64,000 bases of DNA, from positions 1-64,000 of the forward strand of contig JAFQRH010000022.1 in NCBI GenBank assembly GCA_017410165.1. The letters run 5' to 3'. The stretch comes from Alistipes sp. (lineage in GTDB: Bacteria > Bacteroidota > Bacteroidia > Bacteroidales > Rikenellaceae). The notes below the pieces were generated by a model that did no database searches, was not told the DNA's origin, and worked only from the letters and a program-made list of their open reading frames with translations. Shown in pieces: positions 37,312-45,565 of the stretch (its first letter is position 1; each line of letters starts with the position of its first letter). The translations under genes and the position numbers were made by a program.

Positions 37312-37509
37312 ATGAAAAATTCCGGATTATGCCTGATTACTCTCTTCGGCGGTGCGCTGATTGGTGCGGCCGTTGCGATGCTCGTCACTCCGAAGACGGG
37401 CCAAGAGATGCGCGATTCGATTCGCGACTTTGTGAACAAGGAGATGGAGCGTGCGCGTTGCAAGTGCAACGATGCCGGCCATAACCACGATGTTACACCC
37501 GTTCAATAG
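37312..37509 (+). CDS. YtxH domain-containing small membrane protein
   Basis: A 65-residue protein with one N-terminal hydrophobic helix ('LITLFGGALIGAAVAMLVTPKTGQEMRD'), followed by a charged amphipathic tail with two Cys and several His. The 'G...A.LxTPKTGxExR' pattern defines YtxH. The ATG at 37312 is preferred over an in-frame start at 37246. Probably envelope-associated. It is paired with the next gene, 9 bases away. Confidence 0.8.
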   Translation: MKNSGLCLITLFGGALIGAAVAMLVTPKTGQEMRDSIRDFVNKEMERARCKCNDAGHNHDVTPVQ

Positions 37510-37518
37510 TAGTGAGCG

Positions 37519-37836
37519 ATGAACGAACGCCGGTCGATAGTTTTGCCTCTTGTGATAACGGTGGTGTCGATGCTGTTAGCGATGTTTCTGCTCTGCTCGG
37601 CCCTCGTTGTCTGGCTCGCCGAGTTTTTCGGCTCGCTGACTCTGCCGTGTCTGTTGGTCGGATTGTTTATGGCCGCCATAGCCGTAACCGTGTATCTTGT
37701 CTCTCTGCGGGATGCCGCCGAACGACTGAACGATTGGACGCACACAATTTATGACGTGTCTCGTCTTGTCCAAGATGGCTACGATTGGGCGATCGGGCTC
37801 TTGAAGAGTGTAACACGAGGAGGGGGTGTCGGCTGA
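37519..37836 (+). CDS. Small two-helix membrane protein, holin-superfamily-III-like
   Basis: 105 residues with two long hydrophobic helices (about 8-35 and 40-62) separated by a short turn, then an amphipathic C-terminal helix. Proteins of this shape often follow YtxH genes in Bacteroidota and are sometimes annotated as phage-holin-like. No phage genes are nearby, so lysis is unlikely. Function unknown. Confidence 0.7.
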   Translation: MNERRSIVLPLVITVVSMLLAMFLLCSALVVWLAEFFGSLTLPCLLVGLFMAAIAVTVYLVSLRDAAERLNDWTHTIYDVSRLVQDGYDWAIGLLKSVTRGGGVG

Positions 37837-37864
37837 TGCCTCCTCCACCTATTTTTTAGCAGAT

Positions 37865-37894
37865 GAGGGGCGCGATTTTCCGATCGCGCCCCTC
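37865..37894. terminator. Terminator between converging genes
   Basis: GAGGGGCGCGAT (37865-37876) pairs with ATCGCGCCCCTC (37883-37894). On the minus strand the A/T-rich tract at 37850-37860 follows. It serves the small membrane gene and dsbD. Confidence 0.7.
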
Positions 37895-37916
37895 GTCTAT
37901 CTGTTATGAGTGTATG

Positions 37917-39872
37917 TTATTTGTTGCTCTTGTACGCCTCGACACCCTTGCGAAGGAAGTCGGCAAACGCTGCAACATCCAAATCGTAACCGCGTGGCTC
38001 GACCAAAACCTCTTGGCCGGTGCCCTGCAAAACGTAGTACGGTTGAGCATTCACGCCGAAACGTGTGAGTGCGTAGTGGGCATTCACCTTGCCGAGTGAT
38101 TTGAGCGTCTTACCGCTCTCGGTCGTAACCCAATCGCTCTCCGGAAGCGGCATCTTGTCGTCGGTGTAGAGGGCGCAGATTACATACTCGTTGCGCAACA
38201 ACTCCAACACCGCAGGGTCGCTCCAAACGCGTGCCTCCATCTCGCGGCAATTCACGCAACCGTGTCCTGTAAAGTCGATGAAAATCGGCTTGCCGACCTT
38301 CGCCGCATACTCCTCTGCCTCGCCGAGATCGAAGAAACCGTTCAGCCCGTGCGGAAGGTGTAACACGTCGCTGTATTTCGCTGTGCTATTGCTTGTTGCG
38401 ACGTCGCTTGCCTGCGGAGCCGCTACGTTGGCGTTAAGCACGAAGTCCTGCGACGAGAGAGGTGGCAGGTAGCCCGACAATTTGCTGAGCGGTGCACCCC
38501 ACATACCCGGAATCAGATATACGACGAACGAGAATACGCCGATGGCCAATGCCAAGCGACCAACGCCGATATGCGTCACCTCGCTGTCGTGCGCAAAGCG
38601 CAACTTGCCGAGCAGATAGAAGCCGAGCATCGTAAATACCACAATCCAGATTGCGAGATATACCTCACGGTCGAGGATTCCCCAGTGATATACCTGGTCT
38701 GCCACGCTGAGGAACTTGAAGCCGAGCGCAACCTCCACAAAGCCGAGTACGACCTTAACGGAGTTGAGCCAGCCGCCGCTCTTCGGCAACTTTTTGAGCA
38801 TAGCAGGGAAGAATGCGAAGAGTGTGAACGGAAGTGCAAACGCAATCGAGAATGCAAGCATCGTCAGAATCGGATTCCAGAACTCGCCCGATGTCGATTT
38901 GATGAGTACCGAGCCGACAATCGGACCCGTGCAGGAGAACGATACGAGCACCAACGTCAGTGCCATAAAGAAGATGCCGGCAATACCGCCCTTGTCCGAC
39001 TGCGCATCGCTCTTGTTCACAAGCCAGCTCGGCAACGTAATCTCGAAGGCACCGAAGAACGATGCTGCAAAGACCATAAAGATTACGAAGAAGAGGATGT
39101 TTGGAATCCAATGCGTTGCCAACCAGTTGAATATGTCTGCCGTCACAGCATCGCCACCCAAGATGCGGGTAATCAGGATGATGGCCGCAATCGGCAGGGT
39201 GTAGAGCAGAACGATGAACAGACCATAAAGCGAAGCGTTCATACGGCCCTTTGCAGGCGTGGTGCTGCTCTTCATAAAGAACGATACGGTCATCGGCACC
39301 ATCGGGAATACGCACGGTGTGAGCAGTGCTGCAAATCCCCACAAAATCGCCTCGATAATCAAGCCCCACAACGAACGGTTGCCCGCAGCATCTTTTACCG
39401 GAGCGGCCGCAACCGACGGCTCGCCTTCGCCTATCTTGCATTCGAGTTCCTCCTCGGTCGGAGCCGTGCAAGAACCCTCCGTACAAGCTTGATAACTAAT
39501 GAGAACCTTCACCGAGCCCCCATTACCCTCTGCTATTACATCCTGCTCGAAGAGTGCCTCTATCTCATACTCGCCGTAGTTGCCGAAGAACTCGTCCGAC
39601 ACCTGTTTAGCGGTCGATAGTGCGCGCATCTCGCCGTTGAGAGTGACACCTTCGCTCGGCGTGAAGGTCAGCGTCGTCGGCGTGAACTGATGCGTTGCAT
39701 CGTAGATGTGCCAACCCTCGTCGATTTGACCCTTGATGACGAGCGTGTAGTTGCCATTACCGTTATCCGTCACCGACTGCGTCCAATGGACGTGCTGCTC
39801 CTCTTGTGCCGACAGCGCGAACGGAACCATTGCGAGCAACAGAGTGACGGTTGTCAATATAAATTTTCGCAT
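37917..39872 (-). CDS. dsbD: Thiol:disulfide interchange protein DsbD
   Basis: It carries reducing equivalents from cytoplasmic thioredoxin to periplasmic proteins. With ATG at 39872 it has 651 residues. The order is signal peptide (1-22, ending ALSAQ), N-terminal DsbD-alpha-like domain ('YQACTEGSCTAP'), and a multi-span membrane domain with 'TPCVFPMVPMTVSFF' and 'FSCTGPIVGS', which carry the redox Cys pair. A C-terminal thioredoxin domain has the active site CVNC ('GHGCVNCREME'). All three Cys pairs look intact. Confidence 0.93.
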   Translation of the reverse strand: MRKFILTTVTLLLAMVPFALSAQEEQHVHWTQSVTDNGNGNYTLVIKGQIDEGWHIYDATHQFTPTTLTFTPSEGVTLNGEMRALSTAKQVSDEFFGNYGEYEIEALFEQDVIAEGNGGSVKVLISYQACTEGSCTAPTEEELECKIGEGEPSVAAAPVKDAAGNRSLWGLIIEAILWGFAALLTPCVFPMVPMTVSFFMKSSTTPAKGRMNASLYGLFIVLLYTLPIAAIILITRILGGDAVTADIFNWLATHWIPNILFFVIFMVFAASFFGAFEITLPSWLVNKSDAQSDKGGIAGIFFMALTLVLVSFSCTGPIVGSVLIKSTSGEFWNPILTMLAFSIAFALPFTLFAFFPAMLKKLPKSGGWLNSVKVVLGFVEVALGFKFLSVADQVYHWGILDREVYLAIWIVVFTMLGFYLLGKLRFAHDSEVTHIGVGRLALAIGVFSFVVYLIPGMWGAPLSKLSGYLPPLSSQDFVLNANVAAPQASDVATSNSTAKYSDVLHLPHGLNGFFDLGEAEEYAAKVGKPIFIDFTGHGCVNCREMEARVWSDPAVLELLRNEYVICALYTDDKMPLPESDWVTTESGKTLKSLGKVNAHYALTRFGVNAQPYYVLQGTGQEVLVEPRGYDLDVAAFADFLRKGVEAYKSNK

Positions 39873-40025
39873 TTTTATTATTTTTTTAGTTCTTAAATAC
39901 AATATTTAACGTGCGAAGATAGTTATTATTTTCGGAAAAGCGTAAAAAGTGCGACAGAAGTTTTCTCGGAGTTTTGTGCGGAAGGCGTGATAAGATGTTC
40001 AAAATGGCGTTTTTTGCCTGATTTG

Positions 40026-40058
40026 TTTGCAAATGTCCGAAAAACTACATTATATTTG
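40026..40058 (+). promoter_or_regulatory. Promoter of the AraC-family gene
   Basis: TTTG (40026-40029), 21 bases and TATATTTG (40051-40058). The -7 box covers the in-frame GTG at 40058, which argues that translation starts at the ATG at 40076. Confidence 0.6.
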
Positions 40059-40075
40059 TGAAAAATTTATCGTTT

Positions 40076-40996
40076 ATGAGTGAAAACAAGTTATTTCCGT
40101 ATAGAATCGGCTATTTGTCCGAGACGGATAATGTAGAGTTTGTAGAGTGTAACGGGGCGGTTGTTGCTCATATTCCGCATCTTTGTAAAGTCGTTGATAC
40201 AGAGATGAAACATCCTGCCAAATGGGGCCAATTCATTGCGCTGTTATGTACGAAGGGCTCTGTGACGTTTACATCACATTTGACGGAGCGCAAACTGACC
40301 GAAAATTCGCTATTTGTAGCACCTTCGGCTTTGTTGCAATTTAAGTCGTGTTCGGAGGATTGCGAGGTATATATCATCACCTTTAACGAGGAGTTTGCGA
40401 CGGATATGCACATCGATTTCCGCATTGTGATGCCTGTTCTCTCATCATTGCGTGCGGGTAACGTCGTGATGAGTGTACCGAGCGATGTTGTGCCTCACAT
40501 CAAGCAGAAATTCTCGCAACTGCACGGCGAATATCTGTCGAGTTGCAACCTCTCGCCGACGATTGCCTTCTATCGCGTACAGGCGTTGCGCCACATATAC
40601 GCTGCATTTATATTCCTTTTTTGCGAGATTGTTGCAGCCAATGCGCCCGAGCCGCAGCCGATTGTCGCGAAGGACCGCAGTTCGGAGTACTTCGAGCGTC
40701 TGTTGCGCCTGCTCTCCGAGCACTATAAGACGGAGCGCAGCGTGGAGTTCTATGCCGATAAGATGAACCTCACGCCGAAACACCTTTCGCGCGTGGTGCG
40801 CAACTTCTCGGGCAAGTCGGTGCATCAGTGGATTGACAACTTTGTTGTCCTCGAAATCAAAAATCTGCTCAAACACTCCGATATGAGCATCCAGCAAATC
40901 TCCTACGATTTGAACTTCCCGAACCCTTCGTTTATGGGTCAGTACTTCAAACGCATCACGGGCAAAACTCCGGGCGAATATCGCCGTGAGATTTAG
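40076..40996 (+). CDS. AraC-family transcriptional regulator
   Basis: 306 residues from the ATG at 40076. The N-terminal half resembles the cupin-like sensing region of Bacteroidota AraC proteins ('GSVTFTSHLTERKLTENSLFVAP'). The C-terminal 100 residues carry two helix-turn-helices ('VEFYADKMNLTPKHLSRVVRNFSG' and 'IQQISYDLNFPNPSFMGQYFKRITGKTPGEYR'). It is followed by its own terminator and then by the large GLUG lipoprotein gene. Regulation of that gene is possible but unproven. Confidence 0.9.
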   Translation: MSENKLFPYRIGYLSETDNVEFVECNGAVVAHIPHLCKVVDTEMKHPAKWGQFIALLCTKGSVTFTSHLTERKLTENSLFVAPSALLQFKSCSEDCEVYIITFNEEFATDMHIDFRIVMPVLSSLRAGNVVMSVPSDVVPHIKQKFSQLHGEYLSSCNLSPTIAFYRVQALRHIYAAFIFLFCEIVAANAPEPQPIVAKDRSSEYFERLLRLLSEHYKTERSVEFYADKMNLTPKHLSRVVRNFSGKSVHQWIDNFVVLEIKNLLKHSDMSIQQISYDLNFPNPSFMGQYFKRITGKTPGEYRREI

Positions 40997-41016
40997 CCGT
41001 ACGATACACTTTATTC

Positions 41017-41050
41017 GGGGCAACTCTTTCGCGGGGTTGCCCTTTTTTTT
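41017..41050 (+). terminator. Terminator of the AraC gene
   Basis: GGGCAAC (41018-41024) pairs with GTTGCCC (41036-41042), followed by eight T residues. Confidence 0.8.
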
Positions 41051-41263
41051 GCTCTTTTTGTCGCCTAATATTGTCTTTTGTGCAGTGTGCTCGAAAAAAG
41101 CAGCAAAAACAGCGTGTTGCCGTATATTTTTCGATTTTTATAGATAAAAAACACAGAAAACGAATCTTTTTTGAAAAAAAGATAAAAAAAGTGTCTCTAA
41201 TTAAAAATTTATTTTTAACTTTGAAATCGGAAATAATATTTTTTAACCTAAAACATATCAGTA
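41051..41263. other. AT-rich promoter region of the GLUG lipoprotein
   Basis: A strongly A/T-rich gap, with A runs at about 41165-41190. It carries a -7 box TAACTTTG at 41216-41223, 41 bases before the start. No matching -33 box is clear. I see no gene here. Confidence 0.45.
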
Positions 41264-44200
41264 ATGAAAAAAGTCTACTTATTTATGGGCCTGGCATTGA
41301 GTATGTTGGCCCTGGGCTGTACACCAAACGGACCGGAGGATGAGACTCCTACCGTTACTCCTGATGGTGAAGTTGCAGTTACAATCAATGCGACTCTTCC
41401 TTCCGGCGAATGGGTTGAGGGAGATGAGGTTGCAATCAATGGTGCTACCGCACCGGCCGTAGCGGCAGAGCAGGCAGGCAAATCGACTGCATCGTTCGTC
41501 GTTTACGACGTAGAGGCACCGGTTGTAGTTGTTGCTCCGGCAGCATTGCTTTCGGGTCTTAACGAGATTACGGTTCCTTCCGTACAGGATTACGTTGCCG
41601 ATGGTTACGATCGTTCGGTTTACGGTGTGTACGGTATCGCAACCGAGTTGCTTCCTGTTGAGGAGGGCGACGACAAGAATCTTGCAGCAGACGTTGCTTT
41701 GCAGGAGATCTTCGGTGTTGTATCGCTTCCTTTGACTTTGGATGCAGCTTCTGCAACCGCTCCTGTTGCTATCAGCCAGTTGTCGCTCACTTCGCTCGCA
41801 GGTGCTGCTTTGAACGGTACTTGGAGTGCAAGCGTTTCGGTTAACGAGGGTGTTCCTGCCATCGGCTTGACTGCTGAGGAGGTATCCGCTACGACCGACC
41901 TCGTTTGTGGTGAGGAGGGTGTTCAGATTTCGGAGGCGCCGGTTTACTTCAACTTCGTAGTTCCTGCTGGTGTTTATGCCGGTGGTTTCGAGATTGTTGC
42001 TGCTGACGTTGATGGTCACAACTTCATTATCACTTTGCCAGAGGATGTAACCGTTGAGCCGGGTCTCACCGTTGAGCTTGCTCCGGCTGTGTTCACCGTT
42101 GTTGAGAAGGCCCCTGCAACTTTGAAAGTTACCATCGCTGAGGAGGGTATTACTTGGCAGGAGGGCGACGCCGTTGTTGTAAACAACGAGCTTTCGTCTA
42201 ACGAGGTTGCAGCTTCGTCGGTAGGCACTCAGACCGCTGAGTTCTCGTTCGAGGCAATTGCTTATCCATATTCGGTATTCTATCCGGCAGAGCTCTATAC
42301 CACTTCGGGTTCGTTGCGTTTCTACGACGAGCAGCCGTTGGTTGGTAATGGTTACGATCACACGTTGCTCGCTATGGCTGGTTACTCGACGACTAACGAG
42401 GTAACTCTCCACAACCTCTGCGGTTTGGTAACGATTCCGTTTACCAACAAGTACGAGGGCGAGACCATCTATTTGGAGAAGATCGTTGTTGAGACTGCAC
42501 AGGGTGACCCTATCGCAGGTAAATACCATATTAATTATAGAACGGGTAAGGTTGACGTCGTAAGCGGTAAGAGCGATTTGACTCTCGTTAACGGTACGAC
42601 CGACGCTGACTTCATCGCTATCGCTCCGGAGGAGACCGTAAACGTAACGTTCGTTATTCCTGCCGGCACTGTTCGTAGCGGTTTGAAGATTGACATCTAT
42701 TCGAGCGTAGGTATCGTTGAGGATAAGGTTGTATTCCCAACGGGTCTCGATGTACGTGGTGGTCAGGAGAGCGTTGCTGATGCATACGTATATGAGGAGA
42801 TTAAGATTGACGCTATCCGCACCGCAGAGGAGTTGCTCGACTTCGCAAAGTGTGTGAATATGGGTCGCTACAAGAAGTTTGTCAACGAGAACGGTGAGGT
42901 TGTTCTCGGTAACGATATCGATATGAGCACTCTCACAGAGTGGGTACCTATCACTGGTGCTATCGACGAGGCAACCGGTCTCTATACCGGTTTCGACGGT
43001 ATCTTCAACGGTCAGGACTTCAAGATTACCAACTGGGCAACTAACAAGCCACTCTTCGGTTACCTCGGTTTGGGTGCAACCGTTAAGAACTTGGTTATCG
43101 ATAGTACTTGTAACCTCATCATCCCAGAGGTATTGCCTTACACTTTGGATAGCAAGCCAACCAGCAACACTTGCTTCGGTTTTGTTGTTGCATCGAATAT
43201 GGCAGGTACTGTTGAGAACGTAATCAACAATGCAGAGGTAATGTGTAGCTGCCCTAACGATGAGTTTGCTACTTCGCGTGCAGCTATCGTTGGTTACTCG
43301 GCTGCTGGTAGCTATGTTCGCAAGTGTATCAACAACGGTAGTCTTACATTCGAGCTTGGTAACCACGCTGCTCAGACCGGTTATATCGGTACAGTATCGG
43401 GTCGTTTCGCATCGAGTGCAGACCACGTTCCGGCAGGTCTTTACGATTGTGAGAATCACGGTAAGTTGACCATCAACATCATCGACAACAACCAGACGAA
43501 GAACTTCTATCTGGGTGGTGTATCGGGTTCGGCTAACTCTTACACTGTTGTTAGCAACTGTAAGAACTATGGCGATTTCACCTTCAATACTCCTAACTCG
43601 GGTGCATTGGTTTGTATGGGTGGCGTTGTCGGCTATTCGGCTGGTGAGATGACCAACTGCTACAATGAGGGTAACATCTCGCACATCAGTACCGGTCAGT
43701 TGAAGGGTGCTATTGTTGCAGGTATCGTAGGTTACCAGAACTCTCCTATTTCGGGCTGTGTTAACAAGGGTAACATCTACAATACCGGTACAATGTTTGG
43801 CGGTCGTAACTCTGTTGGTAGCATTGATACTACCAAGGCGAATTCGTCTGCTGCTCCTGCAACTGTTGGTGTCGTAGCATACTGCTACAATGCAACGGTT
43901 GATAACTGCGAGAACTATGGTGAGGTATTCTACAACTTGACCAAGGCCGACGGTTCGGGTACTTCGGGTCGTACCGTTGTTGCAGGTATCGTAGGTAGTA
44001 CTTGGGGTGATGTAACCAACTGTAAGAACTTCGGTTTGGTTAAGAACGTACAGAAGTATGACGCTACTCAGCCAAACCACCTTACCTATGTTGGTGGTAT
44101 CTCGGGTTGCGACTACTATGCAAAGAGCCAGAGCGAGTCGAATATCATCAACTGTGTGAACGAGGGTGACATTATCTTCGACAACAGCGTAGGTACTTCG

Positions 44201-44824
44201 AACAATGCTTGTGGTGGTATCGTTGGCTGGCCTGGTAAGGAGAGCGCTGTTACTACTGCAACTCAGAATTGCGTAAACAAGGGTAACATCACTGTATCGG
44301 GTACAGGTAAGGTTCGTTGTGGTGGTATCCAGGGTGGTTCGGGTCGTATCCAGGACTGCCAGAACAGCGGTTCGATTACCATCAACGAGACCAACTCGGG
44401 CTCGGTTTACGGTGGTGTCGCAGGTTTCCACTCGGGTGGTTACGAGCTTACCGGCTCGACCAATACCGGTGATATCGTTGCTAACGTTCCTATTACCGGC
44501 GGTGGTATCGGTGGTGTGATGGGTAACATCGGTAACGCAGCTCACGGTGTAGGTTTGATTGCTAACAATGTTGTGAAATGTTTGGTTCGCTCGGTAGAGG
44601 GTACTTGCGGTGTAGGTATGATCGTAGGTCACTTCAACGGTAAGACCAAGGAGATTCACTTCGGTTCGGCTGATCAGCCAATCAGCGTAGGTGGTACGTT
44701 CCAGCTCGGTGATACTGTCGTTGCAATCGACGCAACTAACGTTGCTGACCCTGCAGTCTTGGCAAATGGTTGCTCGAACTTTGATGCATCGATGCATCAC
44801 TTCTCGACTGTTTTGGCTCAGTAA
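41264..44824 (+). CDS. Large surface lipoprotein: fimbrillin-like domains plus GLUG-type repeats
   Basis: 1186 residues. The lipobox ALGC lies at about residue 19. Two related N-terminal fimbrillin-like modules follow ('GEWVEGDEVAING' and 'GITWQEGDAVVVNN', each ending in a '(V/I)PAG...G(F/L)(E/K)I' strand). From about residue 560, roughly a dozen GLUG-like repeats occur with the pattern GG(I/V)(V/S)G...NC.N.G.I. They are expected to form a right-handed beta-helix. No enzyme motif is seen. Codon use is shifted to GGT, GTT and ACC-type codons relative to neighbours, consistent with high expression. Likely an adhesin or a carbohydrate-binding surface protein; that is inference. Confidence 0.85.
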   Translation: MKKVYLFMGLALSMLALGCTPNGPEDETPTVTPDGEVAVTINATLPSGEWVEGDEVAINGATAPAVAAEQAGKSTASFVVYDVEAPVVVVAPAALLSGLNEITVPSVQDYVADGYDRSVYGVYGIATELLPVEEGDDKNLAADVALQEIFGVVSLPLTLDAASATAPVAISQLSLTSLAGAALNGTWSASVSVNEGVPAIGLTAEEVSATTDLVCGEEGVQISEAPVYFNFVVPAGVYAGGFEIVAADVDGHNFIITLPEDVTVEPGLTVELAPAVFTVVEKAPATLKVTIAEEGITWQEGDAVVVNNELSSNEVAASSVGTQTAEFSFEAIAYPYSVFYPAELYTTSGSLRFYDEQPLVGNGYDHTLLAMAGYSTTNEVTLHNLCGLVTIPFTNKYEGETIYLEKIVVETAQGDPIAGKYHINYRTGKVDVVSGKSDLTLVNGTTDADFIAIAPEETVNVTFVIPAGTVRSGLKIDIYSSVGIVEDKVVFPTGLDVRGGQESVADAYVYEEIKIDAIRTAEELLDFAKCVNMGRYKKFVNENGEVVLGNDIDMSTLTEWVPITGAIDEATGLYTGFDGIFNGQDFKITNWATNKPLFGYLGLGATVKNLVIDSTCNLIIPEVLPYTLDSKPTSNTCFGFVVASNMAGTVENVINNAEVMCSCPNDEFATSRAAIVGYSAAGSYVRKCINNGSLTFELGNHAAQTGYIGTVSGRFASSADHVPAGLYDCENHGKLTINIIDNNQTKNFYLGGVSGSANSYTVVSNCKNYGDFTFNTPNSGALVCMGGVVGYSAGEMTNCYNEGNISHISTGQLKGAIVAGIVGYQNSPISGCVNKGNIYNTGTMFGGRNSVGSIDTTKANSSAAPATVGVVAYCYNATVDNCENYGEVFYNLTKADGSGTSGRTVVAGIVGSTWGDVTNCKNFGLVKNVQKYDATQPNHLTYVGGISGCDYYAKSQSESNIINCVNEGDIIFDNSVGTSNNACGGIVGWPGKESAVTTATQNCVNKGNITVSGTGKVRCGGIQGGSGRIQDCQNSGSITINETNSGSVYGGVAGFHSGGYELTGSTNTGDIVANVPITGGGIGGVMGNIGNAAHGVGLIANNVVKCLVRSVEGTCGVGMIVGHFNGKTKEIHFGSADQPISVGGTFQLGDTVVAIDATNVADPAVLANGCSNFDASMHHFSTVLAQ

Positions 44825-44845
44825 TTTTCAGCCAATCATAATATG

Positions 44846-44878
44846 AAAAAGCATCGGGCCGAAACCCGATGCTTTTTT
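44846..44878 (+). terminator. Terminator of the GLUG lipoprotein gene
   Basis: AAAAAGCATCGGG pairs with CCCGATGCTTTTTT around a short loop, 22 bases beyond the stop codon. Confidence 0.85.
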
Positions 44879-45016
44879 GTTTTTGGGATGATGGGGCTAT
44901 TGGCTATTGTTTTTGCTTGGCGAACTTATTTATTTGCCTATTTTTATCTTTCCTCTCTTTTATTTCTCTTGGATATTGCTTTCGATACCCACGCCATTCA
45001 GGAAGTGTACTGCCAA
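44879..45016. other. AT-rich gap without recognised genes
   Basis: T-rich non-coding sequence between the lipoprotein terminator and the tRNA-associated repeats. Open frames through here lack a plausible start and run on into repeat and antisense-tRNA sequence. Confidence 0.5.
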
Positions 45017-45312
45017 CACAAAAAACGACAGAGTCAAAAAACTCTGTCGTTAGCAATGCCCCAACTTGTCGGGGTACCAGGATTCGAAGGGCGAAGCCCT
45101 CGCGAGGATACCGCTGAAAAAATAAACATATTCTATCCTCGCAACCGTATCAATAGAGAATCCCACGCCGTCAGGCATTGCAACACGAGCCGACGGCTCG
45201 TCTTTGGGGTGGCAGAGCGACGTGTGGGAACTTGTTCACACTTGTTCGTCGCACTGACAGCACAAAAAAAACGACAGAGTAAAAACTCTGTCGTCAGCAA
45301 TGCCCCAACTTG
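45017..45312 (-). repeat. Repeat complex downstream of tRNA-Pro(TGG)
   Basis: A block of about 72 bases (terminator hairpin, spacer and the last about 25 bases of the tRNA) appears at 45261-45332, where it overlaps the intact tRNA. It appears again at 45017-45088 without the rest of the tRNA. Between them, on the minus strand, are a segment with nested stems GCGACG/CGTCGC and GTGTG/CACAC, and a segment with the GCGAGGATA/TATCCTCGC inverted repeat that ends in GGGCTTCGCCC. The same components, in the other orientation, follow the second tRNA-Pro at 48635. Confidence 0.7.
45264..45294 (-). terminator. Terminator of tRNA-Pro(TGG)
   Basis: ACGACAGAGT (45271-45280) pairs with ACTCTGTCGT (45285-45294). 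On the minus strand a run of eight T follows. A second copy of the hairpin lies at about 45025-45050. Confidence 0.8.
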
Positions 45313-45387
45313 TCGGGGTACCAGGATTCGAACCTGGGACCCTCTGCTCCCAAAGCAGATGCGCTAACCGGACTGCGCTACACCCCG
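45313..45387 (-). tRNA. tRNA-Pro (anticodon TGG)
   Basis: A 75-base cloverleaf on the minus strand. The acceptor stem CGGGGTG/TACCCCG pairs over 7 bp. The anticodon loop TTTGGGA gives anticodon TGG with G37, typical of proline tRNAs. The T-loop is TTCGAATCC and the discriminator base is A. CCA is not encoded. A consensus promoter (TTTG, 19 bases, TACCTTTG on the minus strand, 45404-45434) lies just upstream. Confidence 0.93.
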
Positions 45388-45403
45388 AATCGTTTTGCGA
45401 GTG

Positions 45404-45434
45404 CAAAGGTAGGCAAAAAAATGGTTTCTGCAAA
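45404..45434 (-). promoter_or_regulatory. Promoter of tRNA-Pro(TGG)
   Basis: On the minus strand: TTTG, 19 bases, TACCTTTG, ending 16 bases before the tRNA 5' end. Confidence 0.65.
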
Positions 45435-45525
45435 CTTTTCGATAAAAAAAGTTAAAATATTGCCCGATTATTTCCTCTTACGGCAATAAAACACGCAAAA
45501 GTGACGAATTGTGCGAATTTTGTTA

Positions 45526-45533
45526 TACCTTTG
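45526..45533 (+). promoter_or_regulatory. -7 box of the M64 peptidase gene
   Basis: TACCTTTG lies 32 bases before the start codon. A TTG at 45509-45511 is spaced too closely for a good -33 box. Confidence 0.4.
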
Positions 45534-45565
45534 TATATATTATATATAACCAAATCATTTGACGT

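Noticed and set aside
37312-37836. YtxH and holin-like small genes considered as prophage remnants.
   Set aside because: No phage genes, integrase or att site around them; the pair is common in Bacteroidota chromosomes.
41279-44800. An 1173-codon frame antisense to the GLUG lipoprotein, and a similar one (49376-52024) antisense to the rhamnosidase.
   Set aside because: Both mirror real genes frame for frame and encode low-complexity Arg/Thr/Val-rich products without motifs.
45017-45332. Repeats near the tRNA considered as a CRISPR array.
   Set aside because: Two to three long repeats of unequal composition with tRNA tails, no regular 25-40 base spacers and no cas genes.
44843-45367. A 174-codon frame running through the tRNA-Pro repeats, and similar frames at 48440-49165.
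   Set aside because: They read through tRNA genes and repeat DNA; the recurring peptide is simply the repeat translated.
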